This document shows positions 24,570 to 31,881 of a stretch of DNA of 64,000 bases, one piece after another. The stretch covers positions 9,076,501 to 9,140,500 of the forward strand of contig NZ_CP073720.1 of assembly GCF_025137375.1 (NCBI RefSeq), read 5' to 3'. Source of the DNA: Dactylosporangium fulvum (GTDB lineage Bacteria > Actinomycetota > Actinomycetes > Mycobacteriales > Micromonosporaceae). The notes under the pieces are model-generated. The model saw only the letters and a program-made list of their open reading frames with translations. It made no database searches and had not been told where the DNA came from. A program made the position numbers and the translations under genes. Within the stretch, counting starts at the first letter, position 1. Each line of letters opens with the position of its first letter.

Positions 24570-25241
24570 CTACCGCAACCGCGGTATGCCGGCCAGCCCG
24601 GACTGGTAGGCGATGACCACCAACTGCGCCCGGTCGCGGGCGTCGAGCTTGGCCATCGCCCGGTTGACGTGCGTCTTGGCGGTCGCCGGGCTCATGCTGA
24701 GCCGGTCGCCGATCTCCTGGTTGGACAGGCCGTCGGCAACGAGCGCGACGACCTGCCGTTCGCGCGCGGTCAGCGTGCCCAGGCGCTCCAGCGGCGTGCC
24801 CTGCCGGCCGGTGCGGCCGGCGAACGCGGCGATGAGCCGGCGGGTCACCTTCGGTGCGAGCAGGGCATCGCCGGCAGCGATGACGCGCACGGCGTTGCGC
24901 AGGTCCTCAGGTCCGACGTCTTTGAGCAGGAAGCCACTTGCACCGGCGTGCAACGCGGCGAAGACGTACTCATCGAGGTCGAACGTGGTCAGGATGAGCA
25001 CCTTCGTGCCGGGTAGGCGTTCGTCGCCGATCAGGCGCATGGTGGCGGTCAACCCGTCCGTGCCCGGCATCCGCACGTCCATCAGGACAACATCAGGTCG
25101 ATGCGCCCGGGCCAGCATGATGGCCTCGTCGCCGTCAGCGGCCTCGCCGACGACCTCGATATCGTCGGCGCGCTCCAGCAACACCCGAAAGCCCGCACGG
25201 ACCAACGCCTGGTCGTCGGCCAGCAGCACCCGGATCGCCAT
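24570..25241 (-). CDS. NarL/FixJ-type response regulator
   Basis: 223 residues. REC domain 1-120 with Asp9/Asp10 (LLADDQ), phospho-acceptor Asp54 (DVVLMDVRMPG) and Lys104 region (FLLKDVGPEDL). The LuxR/GerE helix-turn-helix lies at about 155-215 (LTARERQVVALVADGLSNQE, IGDRLSMSPATAKTHVNRAM). ATG at 25241 starts two bases after the stop of the histidine kinase gene, giving a coupled pair. Targets are unknown; the truncated LtrA remnant and the two membrane proteins are the nearest candidates. Confidence 0.94.
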   Translation of the reverse strand: MAIRVLLADDQALVRAGFRVLLERADDIEVVGEAADGDEAIMLARAHRPDVVLMDVRMPGTDGLTATMRLIGDERLPGTKVLILTTFDLDEYVFAALHAGASGFLLKDVGPEDLRNAVRVIAAGDALLAPKVTRRLIAAFAGRTGRQGTPLERLGTLTARERQVVALVADGLSNQEIGDRLSMSPATAKTHVNRAMAKLDARDRAQLVVIAYQSGLAGIPRLR

Positions 25242-25243
25242 GG

Positions 25244-26449
25244 TCAGACCACCACCGGCAGCCAGGCCCGCACCCGGAAACCGCCGGCGTCGCCGACGGG
25301 ACCGGCGTCGAGTGACCCACCGAGGCTCGCCGCCCGTTCCGCCATGCCGACCAGCCCGTTGCCACCGGACGACGCATTGCCGCGCCACGCGAGCGCGCCT
25401 CGGCCGTCGTCGCGGATCTCCAGCCCCAGACCGTCCCAGCGGAACTCGACCGTGATGTCGACCTGGGTGGCATCGGCGTGCCGCAGCACGTTGGTCACCG
25501 ACTCCTGCACAATCCGATAGGCGGTGATCTCCACCAACCGTGGCAACGGGCATCGGTCGCCGACGTAACTGATGCTGATCGACGGTTCGCGCAGACCATG
25601 CGCGGTCGCCAGATCCTGCAACCGCTCCAGCCCGTGCGCCAGTGCCGAAACGTCCAGCGCACCGTCACCGTGGACATCGATGACGTCGGTGGCCCGCAAC
25701 ACACCAACCGCCGCGCGTAGCTCGCCCATCGCCTCCCGGCATGCGCTACGCACCACCTCCAACGCTTCACCTGCTCGTCTTGGGTCGTCATCGATCAGTT
25801 CGGCGGCCACGCTCGCCTGCACTGAGATCACCGCCAGCGTATGCGCCGAAACGTCATGCAACTCCCGGGCGATGCGCAGCCGCTCCTCGGTGAGCACCTG
25901 CGCGGTTGCCCGCTCACGCTCCGCGGCCAGCAGTGCCGTGCGGGCCTCGTGCTCCGCACGCCAAGCCCGCCGGCTGCGCACCCCGTCACCGAGCAGGAGC
26001 GCGGCCAGGAACAGCAGCGTGGAACTGTCGAGCGCGGCGTCGAACAGTTGAGCACCGGTCTGTGCCGTGCGGGCGAGTGCGTCAGACACCAGCAGGCCAC
26101 CGGCCACCGCCAGGCCGGCACGCCGCCGCGACGCGACCGCCACCGAGTACAACGCCACCCACACCGGCACCGCGGGAGCGCCGCCCGGGTAATCAAGCGT
26201 GTGATAGCACACCCACAGCACCGCGACAACGCTCAACGTCAGCGCGGGCCACCGGCGCCGGACGAGCAGGATGACCGACATCGCCACTCCGATGCCGTAC
26301 CCGACGGCGTCCGGCGCTCGATCGCCGGCTTGCAGCACGCCATACCCGATCCGGTACACCGTCGCGACCCCGGCGAACACCGCCAGGAACACGTCGACCG
26401 CCCACGGCGGCAGGTCCACCACCAGCCGCCGCAACCGCGCAACCGACAT
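25244..26449 (-). CDS. NarL-type sensor histidine kinase (HisKA_3)
   Basis: 401 residues. About five or six membrane segments occupy residues 18-155, with little extracellular sequence. HisKA_3 dimerisation helix with His198 (LRIARELHDVSAHTLAVISV); HATPase domain from about 300 to the end with the N-box and G1 (VTNVLRHADATQVDITVEFR, LEIRDDGRG, GNGLVGMAERAASLGG). ATG at 26449 has GAGGTG upstream. It phosphorylates the adjacent regulator. The lack of a sensor domain suggests a membrane-embedded or cell-envelope stimulus. Confidence 0.94.
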   Translation of the reverse strand: MSVARLRRLVVDLPPWAVDVFLAVFAGVATVYRIGYGVLQAGDRAPDAVGYGIGVAMSVILLVRRRWPALTLSVVAVLWVCYHTLDYPGGAPAVPVWVALYSVAVASRRRAGLAVAGGLLVSDALARTAQTGAQLFDAALDSSTLLFLAALLLGDGVRSRRAWRAEHEARTALLAAERERATAQVLTEERLRIARELHDVSAHTLAVISVQASVAAELIDDDPRRAGEALEVVRSACREAMGELRAAVGVLRATDVIDVHGDGALDVSALAHGLERLQDLATAHGLREPSISISYVGDRCPLPRLVEITAYRIVQESVTNVLRHADATQVDITVEFRWDGLGLEIRDDGRGALAWRGNASSGGNGLVGMAERAASLGGSLDAGPVGDAGGFRVRAWLPVVV

Positions 26450-26451
26450 TG

Positions 26452-26690
26452 TCACCTCGCCCGTTGCCCGCCGACCGAACTCCGGCCGACCGTCATCACC
26501 AGCGCCACCGCGGCCGGCTGCGCCACCCAATCAGACGAGGCGTGCGCCTCAAGGATCGCCAACGCGACGACCAGGAACCCGCCCATACGGTAAGCATTGC
26601 GTTGGTGAGCCAGGCATATTCGCCGTACATCCACCACACGATGCCCAGCACCAACACCACCTGCGCGAGAGCGGCTTCGGGGTCGGCCAT
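26452..26690 (-). pseudogene. Low-temperature-requirement A (LtrA) remnant, frameshifted
   Basis: ATG 26690 opens MADPEAALAQVVLVLGIVWW then MYGEYAWLTNAM, an LtrA-family helix pair (WxYxxYAWLTN). The next segment MGGFLVVALAILEAHASSDW VAQPAAVALVMTVG continues in another frame, so a frameshift lies at about 26590. The gene is cut off immediately upstream of the histidine kinase start. Only two or three of the usual many helices remain. Confidence 0.65.
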
Positions 26691-26700
26691 GGCTGAAAGT

Positions 26701-26916
26701 CTAATACTCCAACGTCACTTCAGCCGTCGCGTGTGAATCTGCGCCGACATCGCATCCAGCCGCGTTGCGGCGAGTCGGAAGGTCGAGGTGTCGGTCGACA
26801 GCAACAACCCCGCGGAACCCGACCGGCAGCCGCACCTCACTGATCGCCCGCAGCGCCTCGGCCCGGCGGAAGGGGTCGCCGCTCTCGAGCCGCAGGACAA
26901 CCTCGAACTCGGTCAT
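26701..26916 (-). CDS. Small protein of unknown function
   Basis: 71 residues from ATG 26916. MTEFEVVLRLESGDPFRRAE, ALRAISEVRLPVGFRGVVAV reads as a compact alpha/beta fold; the rest is polar and ends AEVTLEY. The two beta strands around a helix suggest a small soluble domain. It diverges from the zinc-ribbon gene at 26980. No family recognised. Confidence 0.5.
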   Translation of the reverse strand: MTEFEVVLRLESGDPFRRAEALRAISEVRLPVGFRGVVAVDRHLDLPTRRNAAGCDVGADSHATAEVTLEY

Positions 26917-26979
26917 GACGCTCGTTGTCGGCAGCCGCGCAAGACGATTCGTTGGCGGCGCCCTCCTACACTCGGCGTC

Positions 26980-27156
26980 ATGACCAGGCCCCAGCTTTCG
27001 TGCCCACTGTGCCGATGTACCCAATTCCAGCAGGAGACGTCGCGTCAGGACAGTCGATGGGGATTCACCAGTCACCGGATGACCTTGCTGATCTGTCGTC
27101 AGTGTCGGTACGTGCTGCATTTTTATGACCGTCACAGCATCTTCGACTTCGATTGA
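26980..27156 (+). CDS. Small zinc-ribbon protein
   Basis: 58 residues with two CxxC knuckles, CPLCRC and CRQC, spaced about 30 residues apart (SCPLCRCTQFQQETSRQDSR, LLICRQCRYVLHFYDRHSIF), a typical rubredoxin-like or zinc-ribbon fold. ATG at 26980. It starts 63 bases from the divergent small gene at 26916. Probably cytoplasmic; a nucleic-acid or protein-binding role is inferred only from the fold. Confidence 0.65.
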   Translation: MTRPQLSCPLCRCTQFQQETSRQDSRWGFTSHRMTLLICRQCRYVLHFYDRHSIFDFD

Positions 27157-27283
27157 CGAGATCGTGGGGCTCACCTGGCTCGTCACCCTCTCGGCGTCCG
27201 CACCGCTGTGCGCCGCCGAAATCCCGCCTTGGTGATGCGCCATAACGTCGGCAGCCGGTCGGCACTGGTGCCAGGATCGGGGC

Positions 27284-28171
27284 ATGAACCAGGAGCAACG
27301 GTCAAAGATCGCGTATGGCCGCGGTTTCCTCGCCGCCCTGGACCAGAGCGGCGGCAGCACCCCGAAGGCGCTGGCGCAGTACGGGGTGCCGGAGTCGGGC
27401 TATACGACCGAGGACGAGATGTTCGACCTCATGCACGAGTTCCGGTCGCGGATCATCACCTCGCCGGCCCTCAACGGTGACCGTGTCATCGGCGCGATCC
27501 TGTTCGAGCAGACCATGGACCGCGACGTGGCCGGCACGGCCGCCCCGCTGTACCTGTGGGAGCACAAGCAGGTCGTTCCGTTCGTCAAGGTGGATGAGGG
27601 CCTCGCCGACGAGAAGGACGGCGTGCGGCTGATGAAGCCCTTCACCAAGCTGGACGACCTGCTTGCGCGGGCCACCCGCCGCCGCGTGTTCGGCACCAAG
27701 ATGCGCTCGTTCGTCACCCGGGCCGACCCGGCCGGTGTCGCCGCCGTTCTCGACCAGCAGTTCGGCTACGCCGAGCGGATCCTCGACGCCGGCCTCATGC
27801 CGATCCTCGAGCCCGAAGTCGACATCCACAGCGACGAGAAGCAGCCGGCCGAGGAGTTGCTGCGGCAGGGCATCCTCGACCGCCTGCCGGCGCTGCCGGA
27901 CGGGCGGCAGGTGATGCTCAAGCTTTCCATTCCGACCCAGGACGACTTCTACGCCGGGCTGATCGAGCATCCGAGGGTCCTGCGGGTGGTCGCCCTGTCG
28001 GGCGGCTATTCCCAGCAGGATGCCGACGTCCGGCTCGCGCGCAACCACGGTCTGATCGCCAGCTTCTCCCGAGCGCTGACCGAGGATCTGCGGCACCAGC
28101 AAACCGACGACGAGTTCAACCGGGTGCTCGACACCTCCGTCGCGGGCATCTACAGTGCCTCGACCACGTGA
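27284..28171 (+). CDS. Class I fructose-bisphosphate aldolase
   Basis: 295 residues, cytoplasmic. Cleaves fructose 1,6-bisphosphate to dihydroxyacetone phosphate and glyceraldehyde 3-phosphate through a Schiff base. The family signatures are GFLAALDQSGGSTPKAL near the N-terminus, PFVKVDEG with an active-site Lys/Asp, MPILEPEVDIHSDEK (Glu176) and QVMLKLSIPTQDDFY with the likely Schiff-base Lys213. The C-terminus ends SVAGIYSAST. Length and motifs are intact. Actinomycetes often rely on class II aldolase, so this is probably an accessory enzyme, here among unrelated genes. Confidence 0.92.
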   Translation: MNQEQRSKIAYGRGFLAALDQSGGSTPKALAQYGVPESGYTTEDEMFDLMHEFRSRIITSPALNGDRVIGAILFEQTMDRDVAGTAAPLYLWEHKQVVPFVKVDEGLADEKDGVRLMKPFTKLDDLLARATRRRVFGTKMRSFVTRADPAGVAAVLDQQFGYAERILDAGLMPILEPEVDIHSDEKQPAEELLRQGILDRLPALPDGRQVMLKLSIPTQDDFYAGLIEHPRVLRVVALSGGYSQQDADVRLARNHGLIASFSRALTEDLRHQQTDDEFNRVLDTSVAGIYSASTT

Positions 28172-28471
28172 GGGACGGGGAGCAGGCATACGACAACGGC
28201 TCGGCCCGCCGGCCGTCTCAATCAAGGGGCAACGCCGCCGAGCCCGAGAAACTTGCCGCCTTCCTGTATGACGGGTGCCGGTGTGACACGGGGCGTCAAC
28301 TCTCGTCCACGAAGGGTGGCGCGGGGGGCGAACCGGGCATGGGGGCCAGCAGGTATCCGCGGGTGCGGAAATCAGCAGCCGGAGAATCCTGCTGGCGTCG
28401 AGGTGCTCCCTCACCGGTACGAGGGAACGTTGAGTGAACATCCACACCCCAGTGTGAACAGGTGATCCACC
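28172..28471. other. Intergenic stretch without a supportable gene
   Basis: 300 bases between the aldolase and the small gene at 28472. A direct repeat GTGAAC occurs at about 28434 and 28455, close to the downstream start. A minus-strand tail ending PGSPPAPPFVDES could be the end of a lost protein, but nothing supports it beyond composition. Confidence 0.35.
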
Positions 28472-28723
28472 ATGACAACCCGCCCGGTCGACCCGGTGCT
28501 GAGCATGGCACTGTTCGTCTCTGACACCCCTACGACATACGACCTGGACGACACGACCGTTCGCGACATCGTCGACCGCACGCTCGAACGACTCGGGCCG
28601 GACGAGTGCTACGCCCGTGCCGCGGAAGTGTTCGGCGACCGCCCCGACGTGGCGCTCGACCGGATCACGTGGGCGCGCGAGCTGTGCTCCCGGGCGCTGA
28701 CGCCCGCGCTCGCCGGCGTCTGA
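28472..28723 (+). CDS. Small conserved-looking cytoplasmic protein
   Basis: 83 residues. After a flexible start, TTVRDIVDRTLERLGPDECY, ARAAEVFGDRPDVALDRITW and ARELCSRAL form three amphipathic helices, a compact domain without membrane segments. ATG follows GGTGATCCACC. The TGA stop lies inside the first unit of a 20-bp tandem repeat. Function unknown. Confidence 0.6.
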   Translation: MTTRPVDPVLSMALFVSDTPTTYDLDDTTVRDIVDRTLERLGPDECYARAAEVFGDRPDVALDRITWARELCSRALTPALAGV

Positions 28724-28770
28724 CCGGCGAAGCGGACGTCTGACCGGCGAAGCAGACGTCTGACCGGCGC
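28718..28770. repeat. 20-bp tandem repeat across a stop codon
   Basis: Two and a half copies of a 20-bp unit beginning GTCTGACCGGCGAAGC start at 28718, 28738 and 28758. The TGA in the first copy is the stop codon of the preceding gene. The downstream copies repeat the stop in other registers. Confidence 0.85.
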
Positions 28771-28800
28771 TGCACCGGCACGGTGACCGGTGTCCGCCGG

Positions 28801-29735
28801 CTACGGCACCGAACGGATGCGCAGCACGAACACGCTGCCGAGGAGGGTCACGACGGCGGTCAACACGTACAGGACGGGATAACCGCCCAGGTGTACCACG
28901 ATCGGCGCCGCGAGTGCCGGCCCCAGCACTTGCGGTGCCGAGTTGGCGATGTTGATGACGCCGAGGACCGCCGCGGCGACGACGGCGACCGGCCACGACG
29001 GCCAGAACGCGAGCAACAGAGCGGCGCCGGCCATCACGATCCCGGACCAGATCACGAAGACGCGCCGGCGGCCGGTGCGGTCCGAGCGCCGGCCCGCGAA
29101 CACGGTCGTGGCCATGAGCGCGACGGTGTACACGAGGATGAGAACAAGCAGGCCGGTGTCCGGGTCGGCCAGATGCACCCGGTCCTGCAGGAAGTAGAGC
29201 AGATACAGGGTGCCCAGCGCGTTGCCGAGCTGGATCAGGAACCGGGTGATCCAGGCCCACGCGAAGTCGGGGTGCCAGCGCGGGCTGACCCAGAAGCCGG
29301 CGAGCGAGAACCTGGGCCGGTCCGCGCGCTGGATCCGGTCGTCGGCGGTGAACAGCACGAACGGTACCGGCAGCAGCACCACGAGGACCGCGAGCGCGAT
29401 GTAGCCGTGACCAGCACGACGCCGAGCACCACCCCGAGCACCTGCGGGATGCCGACCCAGCCGGAGACCGCTCCGCGCTGGTCCACCGGCACCCGGTCGG
29501 GCACGGCCGCGGTCAGCGTCGCCAGCATGGTGTTGAGGCAGGTCTGTGCGGCGACCCAGCCGAGTGCCACACCGAGGATCGTGTGCTGCCCGGCGAGGAG
29601 CACGAGGGCCGCTCCGGCCAGGAGCGCGCCGCCGAGGGTCCAGCCGTGCCTGCGGCCGAAGCGGGCCGTGGTGCGATCGGACAGCGCGCCGGCGAGAGGG
29701 TTGACCACGACGCAGACGCCTTGCGTCAGCTCCCT
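28801..29735 (-). pseudogene. MFS transporter, N-terminally truncated and frameshifted
   Basis: The first recognisable element is NPLAGALSDRTTARFGRRHG, the MFS loop 2-3 motif A, so the first two helices are gone. Helices continue in that frame to GIPQVLGVVLGVVLVTA at about 29405, then resume in a different frame with GYIALAVLVVLLPVPFVLFT and run intact to RIRSVP at 28801, including the mid motif RRSDRTGRRRVFV. One frameshift plus a missing N-terminus. The missing end is replaced by the XRE gene, with which the remnant is fused end to start. Confidence 0.8.
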
Positions 29736-30262
29736 GCGGTCCGGTCCGAGCCGGCGGAAAGCCCGGGAAGGCCCGTGAGGTGCCCCTGCCGGGAGCTTCG
29801 CGGCTCCTGACGGGCGACCGGGGCGAGGCCGGCGGCCAACTCCTGCAGCAGCGTGGACAGGATGAGCAGTTTGTCGTGGGTGTCGATCGGCAGGTTGCGG
29901 AAGCCGGCGATCCACTCCGCGCTGTCCACGGTGTGATCGTTTCGCGGCGGCCGGCTCGCGCGTCGCTCCCGTGCGGGCGGCTCGGCGTCGCCGTCGAGGG
30001 CGGGCAGGCCGCCCGCGAGGATGCGGCGGACGCTGCCCGCACCCCAGCCCAGGGCGCGTTCCAGCCGGCGCAGGATGTGCGGCCGGTACGAGCCGCGCTG
30101 ACCGCTCTCAAGCTGATAGAGCGTGGCAGGCGACGGGCCGCCGACGCTGTGGACCTCACGCTGGGTGAGACCGAGCTCCGCGCGACGCTCGCGGATGAGC
30201 CGCCCGAGGTGGTCCCAGGCAGCCTGATCGGAGCTCACATGCTCGTCGCTGCCCCGGCTCAT
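29726..30262 (-). CDS. XRE-family transcriptional regulator
   Basis: 178 residues from ATG 30262 (ATGs at 30271 and 30274 are alternatives). The helix-turn-helix lies at about 20-75: LGRLIRERRAELGLTQREVH, SVGGPSPATLYQLESGQRGS, LERALGW. The C-terminal half is helical (DSAEWIAGFRNLPIDTHDKL, LILSTLLQELAAG). The final 30 residues run into DNA shared with the MFS remnant, so the original end may have been altered. It diverges from the SOS-like recombination operon across a 207-base region with a palindrome and direct repeats that may be its operators. Confidence 0.82.
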   Translation of the reverse strand: MSRGSDEHVSSDQAAWDHLGRLIRERRAELGLTQREVHSVGGPSPATLYQLESGQRGSYRPHILRRLERALGWGAGSVRRILAGGLPALDGDAEPPARERRASRPPRNDHTVDSAEWIAGFRNLPIDTHDKLLILSTLLQELAAGLAPVARQEPRSSRQGHLTGLPGLSAGSDRTAGS

Positions 30263-30355
30263 GCTCCACATCATGCCGGACGCCGCCCTGGTCGTTCCGC
30301 ACCTTGGCGGGTGCATCGAGATCGATTCGTCACATCAGCGCGACCCACAGGCCTT

Positions 30356-30372
30356 GATAGGGCTAGATAGGG
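30356..30372. promoter_or_regulatory. GATAGGG direct repeats, one helical turn apart
   Basis: GATAGGG occurs at 30356-30362 and again at 30366-30372, a 10-bp period on one DNA face. It lies between the divergent XRE gene and the Sak4-like operon promoter, a plausible regulator site. No protein assignment is possible from sequence. Confidence 0.4.
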
Positions 30373-30380
30373 ATTCTTAC

Positions 30381-30394
30381 GTCAAGTTATTGAC
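30381..30394. promoter_or_regulatory. Palindromic operator overlapping the operon -35 box
   Basis: GTCAAGTTATTGAC is a perfect 5-4-5 inverted repeat. Its right arm forms part of the -35 hexamer TTGACT (30390-30395). A bound dimer would block RNA polymerase; the divergent XRE protein is the obvious candidate. Confidence 0.6.
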
Positions 30395-30419
30395 TCCTAG
30401 AGCTACATGTGCCTACGGT
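30390..30419 (+). promoter_or_regulatory. Promoter of the recombination operon
   Basis: TTGACT at 30390-30395 and TACGGT at 30414-30419 with an 18-base spacer fit a housekeeping sigma factor promoter. Predicted transcription start is about 30426, just before the LexA-like box and 44 bases before the GTG start. Confidence 0.55.
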
Positions 30420-30432
30420 GGCGACAACTTGA

Positions 30433-30448
30433 TCGAACGTTTGTGCGA
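30433..30448. promoter_or_regulatory. LexA/SOS-box-like site
   Basis: TCGAACGTTTGTGCGA matches the actinobacterial SOS box TCGAAC-N4-GTTCGA at 11 of 12 fixed positions. It lies about 7-22 bases after the predicted transcription start of the Sak4-like operon, where LexA would block elongation or open-complex formation. Confidence 0.65.
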
Positions 30449-30469
30449 TCCGCGGTGAGGAGAACCAGC

Positions 30470-31402
30470 GTGACCACCCTCAACTTCAGCCGCGCCAGCA
30501 AGGAGCAGGCGAAGGCTCGCATCGCCCTGACCGGGCCGACCGGCTCGGGCAAGACCTACACGGCGCTCATCGTCGCCGGGGAGATCGGTCAGCGGGTCGC
30601 CCTGATCGACACCGAGCGGGGCAGCGCGTCCAAGTACGCCGACGAGTTCACCTTCGACACCCTCCAGCTGACCCGGTTCGAGCCGTCGGCTCTGATCGAC
30701 GCGCTGGCGGTGGCCGCGCACGCCGGCTACGACGCGCTGATCGTCGACTCCTTCTCGCACTTCTGGTCCGGCACCGGCGGCATCCTCGAGCAGGTCGATC
30801 ACGCCGCCAAGCGCGCCGGCGGCGGCAACAGCTTCGCCGGGTGGAAGGAGGCCCGGCCGATGGAGCGGGCGATGATCGACGCCCTGCTGGCGTACCCGGG
30901 CCACGTCATCGTCACCATGCGCGCCAAGACGGAGTACGTGGTCGACAGCGACGAGCGCGGGCGCAAGGTGCCACGCAAGGTGGGGCTCAAGCCGGACCAG
31001 CGCGACGGCATCGAGTACGAGTTCGACATCGTCGGCGAACTGGACCAGGAGAACACGCTGGTGGTCTCCAAGTCCCGGGCGAAGTCCCTGTCGGGCATGG
31101 TGATCCACGCGCCCGACGGACGGTTCGCCGAGCTCATCCTGGAGTGGCTCAACGCCGGTCGGCCGGCGCCGACCGTGGCCGACTACGTCGCCGCCGCCGC
31201 GGACCCCGAGGCCAGCTACGACCAGCTGCGCAACCTCTACGAGGAGGTGGCCCGGCGCCACCTGCTCGAGGCCGCCGTCCTGGACCCCGACGGGCGGCCG
31301 ATCACCCTCGCCAAGCTGATCGTGCAGCACGGCAACAAGGCCAAGAACCGGGTCGTCCGAGCCGCGGACGCCGACCAGGACGGCTGGCGCGAAGCGGCAT
31401 GA
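30470..31402 (+). CDS. RecA-like ATPase of the phage Sak4 type
   Basis: 310 residues from GTG 30470, with GAGGAG eight bases upstream. Walker A GPTGSGKTYT at about residues 21-30, Walker B YDALIVDSFSHFW, then conserved HVIVTMRAKTEYVV and GIEYEFDIVGELD segments. This is the AAA_24/RecA-core ATPase seen in actinophages and related to the single-strand annealing helper Sak4. An SSB gene sits downstream in the same operon, as Sak4 proteins need. The C-terminal 60 residues are helical and may contact partners. The stop TGA overlaps the start of the 114-bp repeat (ATGA). Likely role: recombination or repair of single-stranded DNA, inferred from family. Confidence 0.85.
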   Translation: MTTLNFSRASKEQAKARIALTGPTGSGKTYTALIVAGEIGQRVALIDTERGSASKYADEFTFDTLQLTRFEPSALIDALAVAAHAGYDALIVDSFSHFWSGTGGILEQVDHAAKRAGGGNSFAGWKEARPMERAMIDALLAYPGHVIVTMRAKTEYVVDSDERGRKVPRKVGLKPDQRDGIEYEFDIVGELDQENTLVVSKSRAKSLSGMVIHAPDGRFAELILEWLNAGRPAPTVADYVAAAADPEASYDQLRNLYEEVARRHLLEAAVLDPDGRPITLAKLIVQHGNKAKNRVVRAADADQDGWREAA

Positions 31403-31512
31403 GCGGTCCGGAGCGCAGCGGAGGGGCCGCTCATCATGGGCTCAGTGCGGAGCTCAGGCGGCCGGAGCGCAGCGGAGGACGCATGAGCGGTCCCGAGCGC
31501 AGCGGAGGGCGC
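31399..31512 (+). repeat. 114-bp portable-start repeat, copy 1
   Basis: Begins with ATGAGCGGTCCGGAGC at an ATGA junction and ends at 31512. Identical to copy 2 (41533-41420, minus) over the first 40 bases and 101/114 overall without gaps. Bases 1-36 form an imperfect inverted repeat (ATGAGCGGTCC against GGGCCGCTCAT). The sequence GGAGCGCAGCGGAGG occurs twice and a related copy a third time, and an internal ATGAGCGG lies at base 85. Confidence 0.93.
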
Positions 31513-31881
31513 CTGTATGAGGACGTCGCCGCCGTGGCTGTGCTGAAGGCACTGCGCGACACCGTGGACGCCGAGTACCAGGCCGCCCGGCGCCGGGTCC
31601 TGGACCGGCTGTGCACCGCCCCGGCGGGGCACGGGCCGACGCGGGTGACCCTCCCCGAGGGCACGCTCGCGGCCACCGTCACGATGGTGTACCCGACACC
31701 GGCCGCCGTGGTCGTCGGCGACGAGGCCCACAGCAACCTCGCCGGGGTGCGGACCCGGGTGCGGGCCCGCGCGAGCTGGCAACAGGACCTGCCCGACAGC
31801 AGCGAGGAGATCGGCCGGGCCTGGCAGCGCGGCGAGATCGATCTGCGCGAGCTGCTCCGCGCCCCCGGCGGCGGGCCATGA
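31399..31881 (+). CDS. Operon protein with a repeat-derived N-terminus
   Basis: 160 residues. The first 38 residues are encoded entirely by the 114-bp repeat (MSGPERSGG twice, separated by a His/Leu-rich linker). The remainder, beginning LYEDVAAVAVLKALRDTVDA EYQAARRRVLDRLCT, then VTLPEGTLAATVTMVYPTPA and SWQQDLPDSSEEIGRAWQRG EIDLRELL, looks like a small phage-type accessory protein with no known motif. ATG at 31399 overlaps the previous stop; ATG at 31483 inside the repeat is an alternative. The native start was probably nearer LYEDV. Confidence 0.7.
   Translation: MSGPERSGGAAHHGLSAELRRPERSGGRMSGPERSGGRLYEDVAAVAVLKALRDTVDAEYQAARRRVLDRLCTAPAGHGPTRVTLPEGTLAATVTMVYPTPAAVVVGDEAHSNLAGVRTRVRARASWQQDLPDSSEEIGRAWQRGEIDLRELLRAPGGGP

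Noticed and set aside
27302..29260. A 652-codon minus-strand frame over the aldolase
   Set aside because: Antisense to the class I aldolase with its active-site motifs; composition is Arg/Gly/Val-rich shadow sequence.
26590..29410. Programmed ribosomal frameshifting in the LtrA and MFS remnants
   Set aside because: Both also lack large parts of the protein, and no slippery heptamer with downstream pseudoknot is evident, so decay is simpler.
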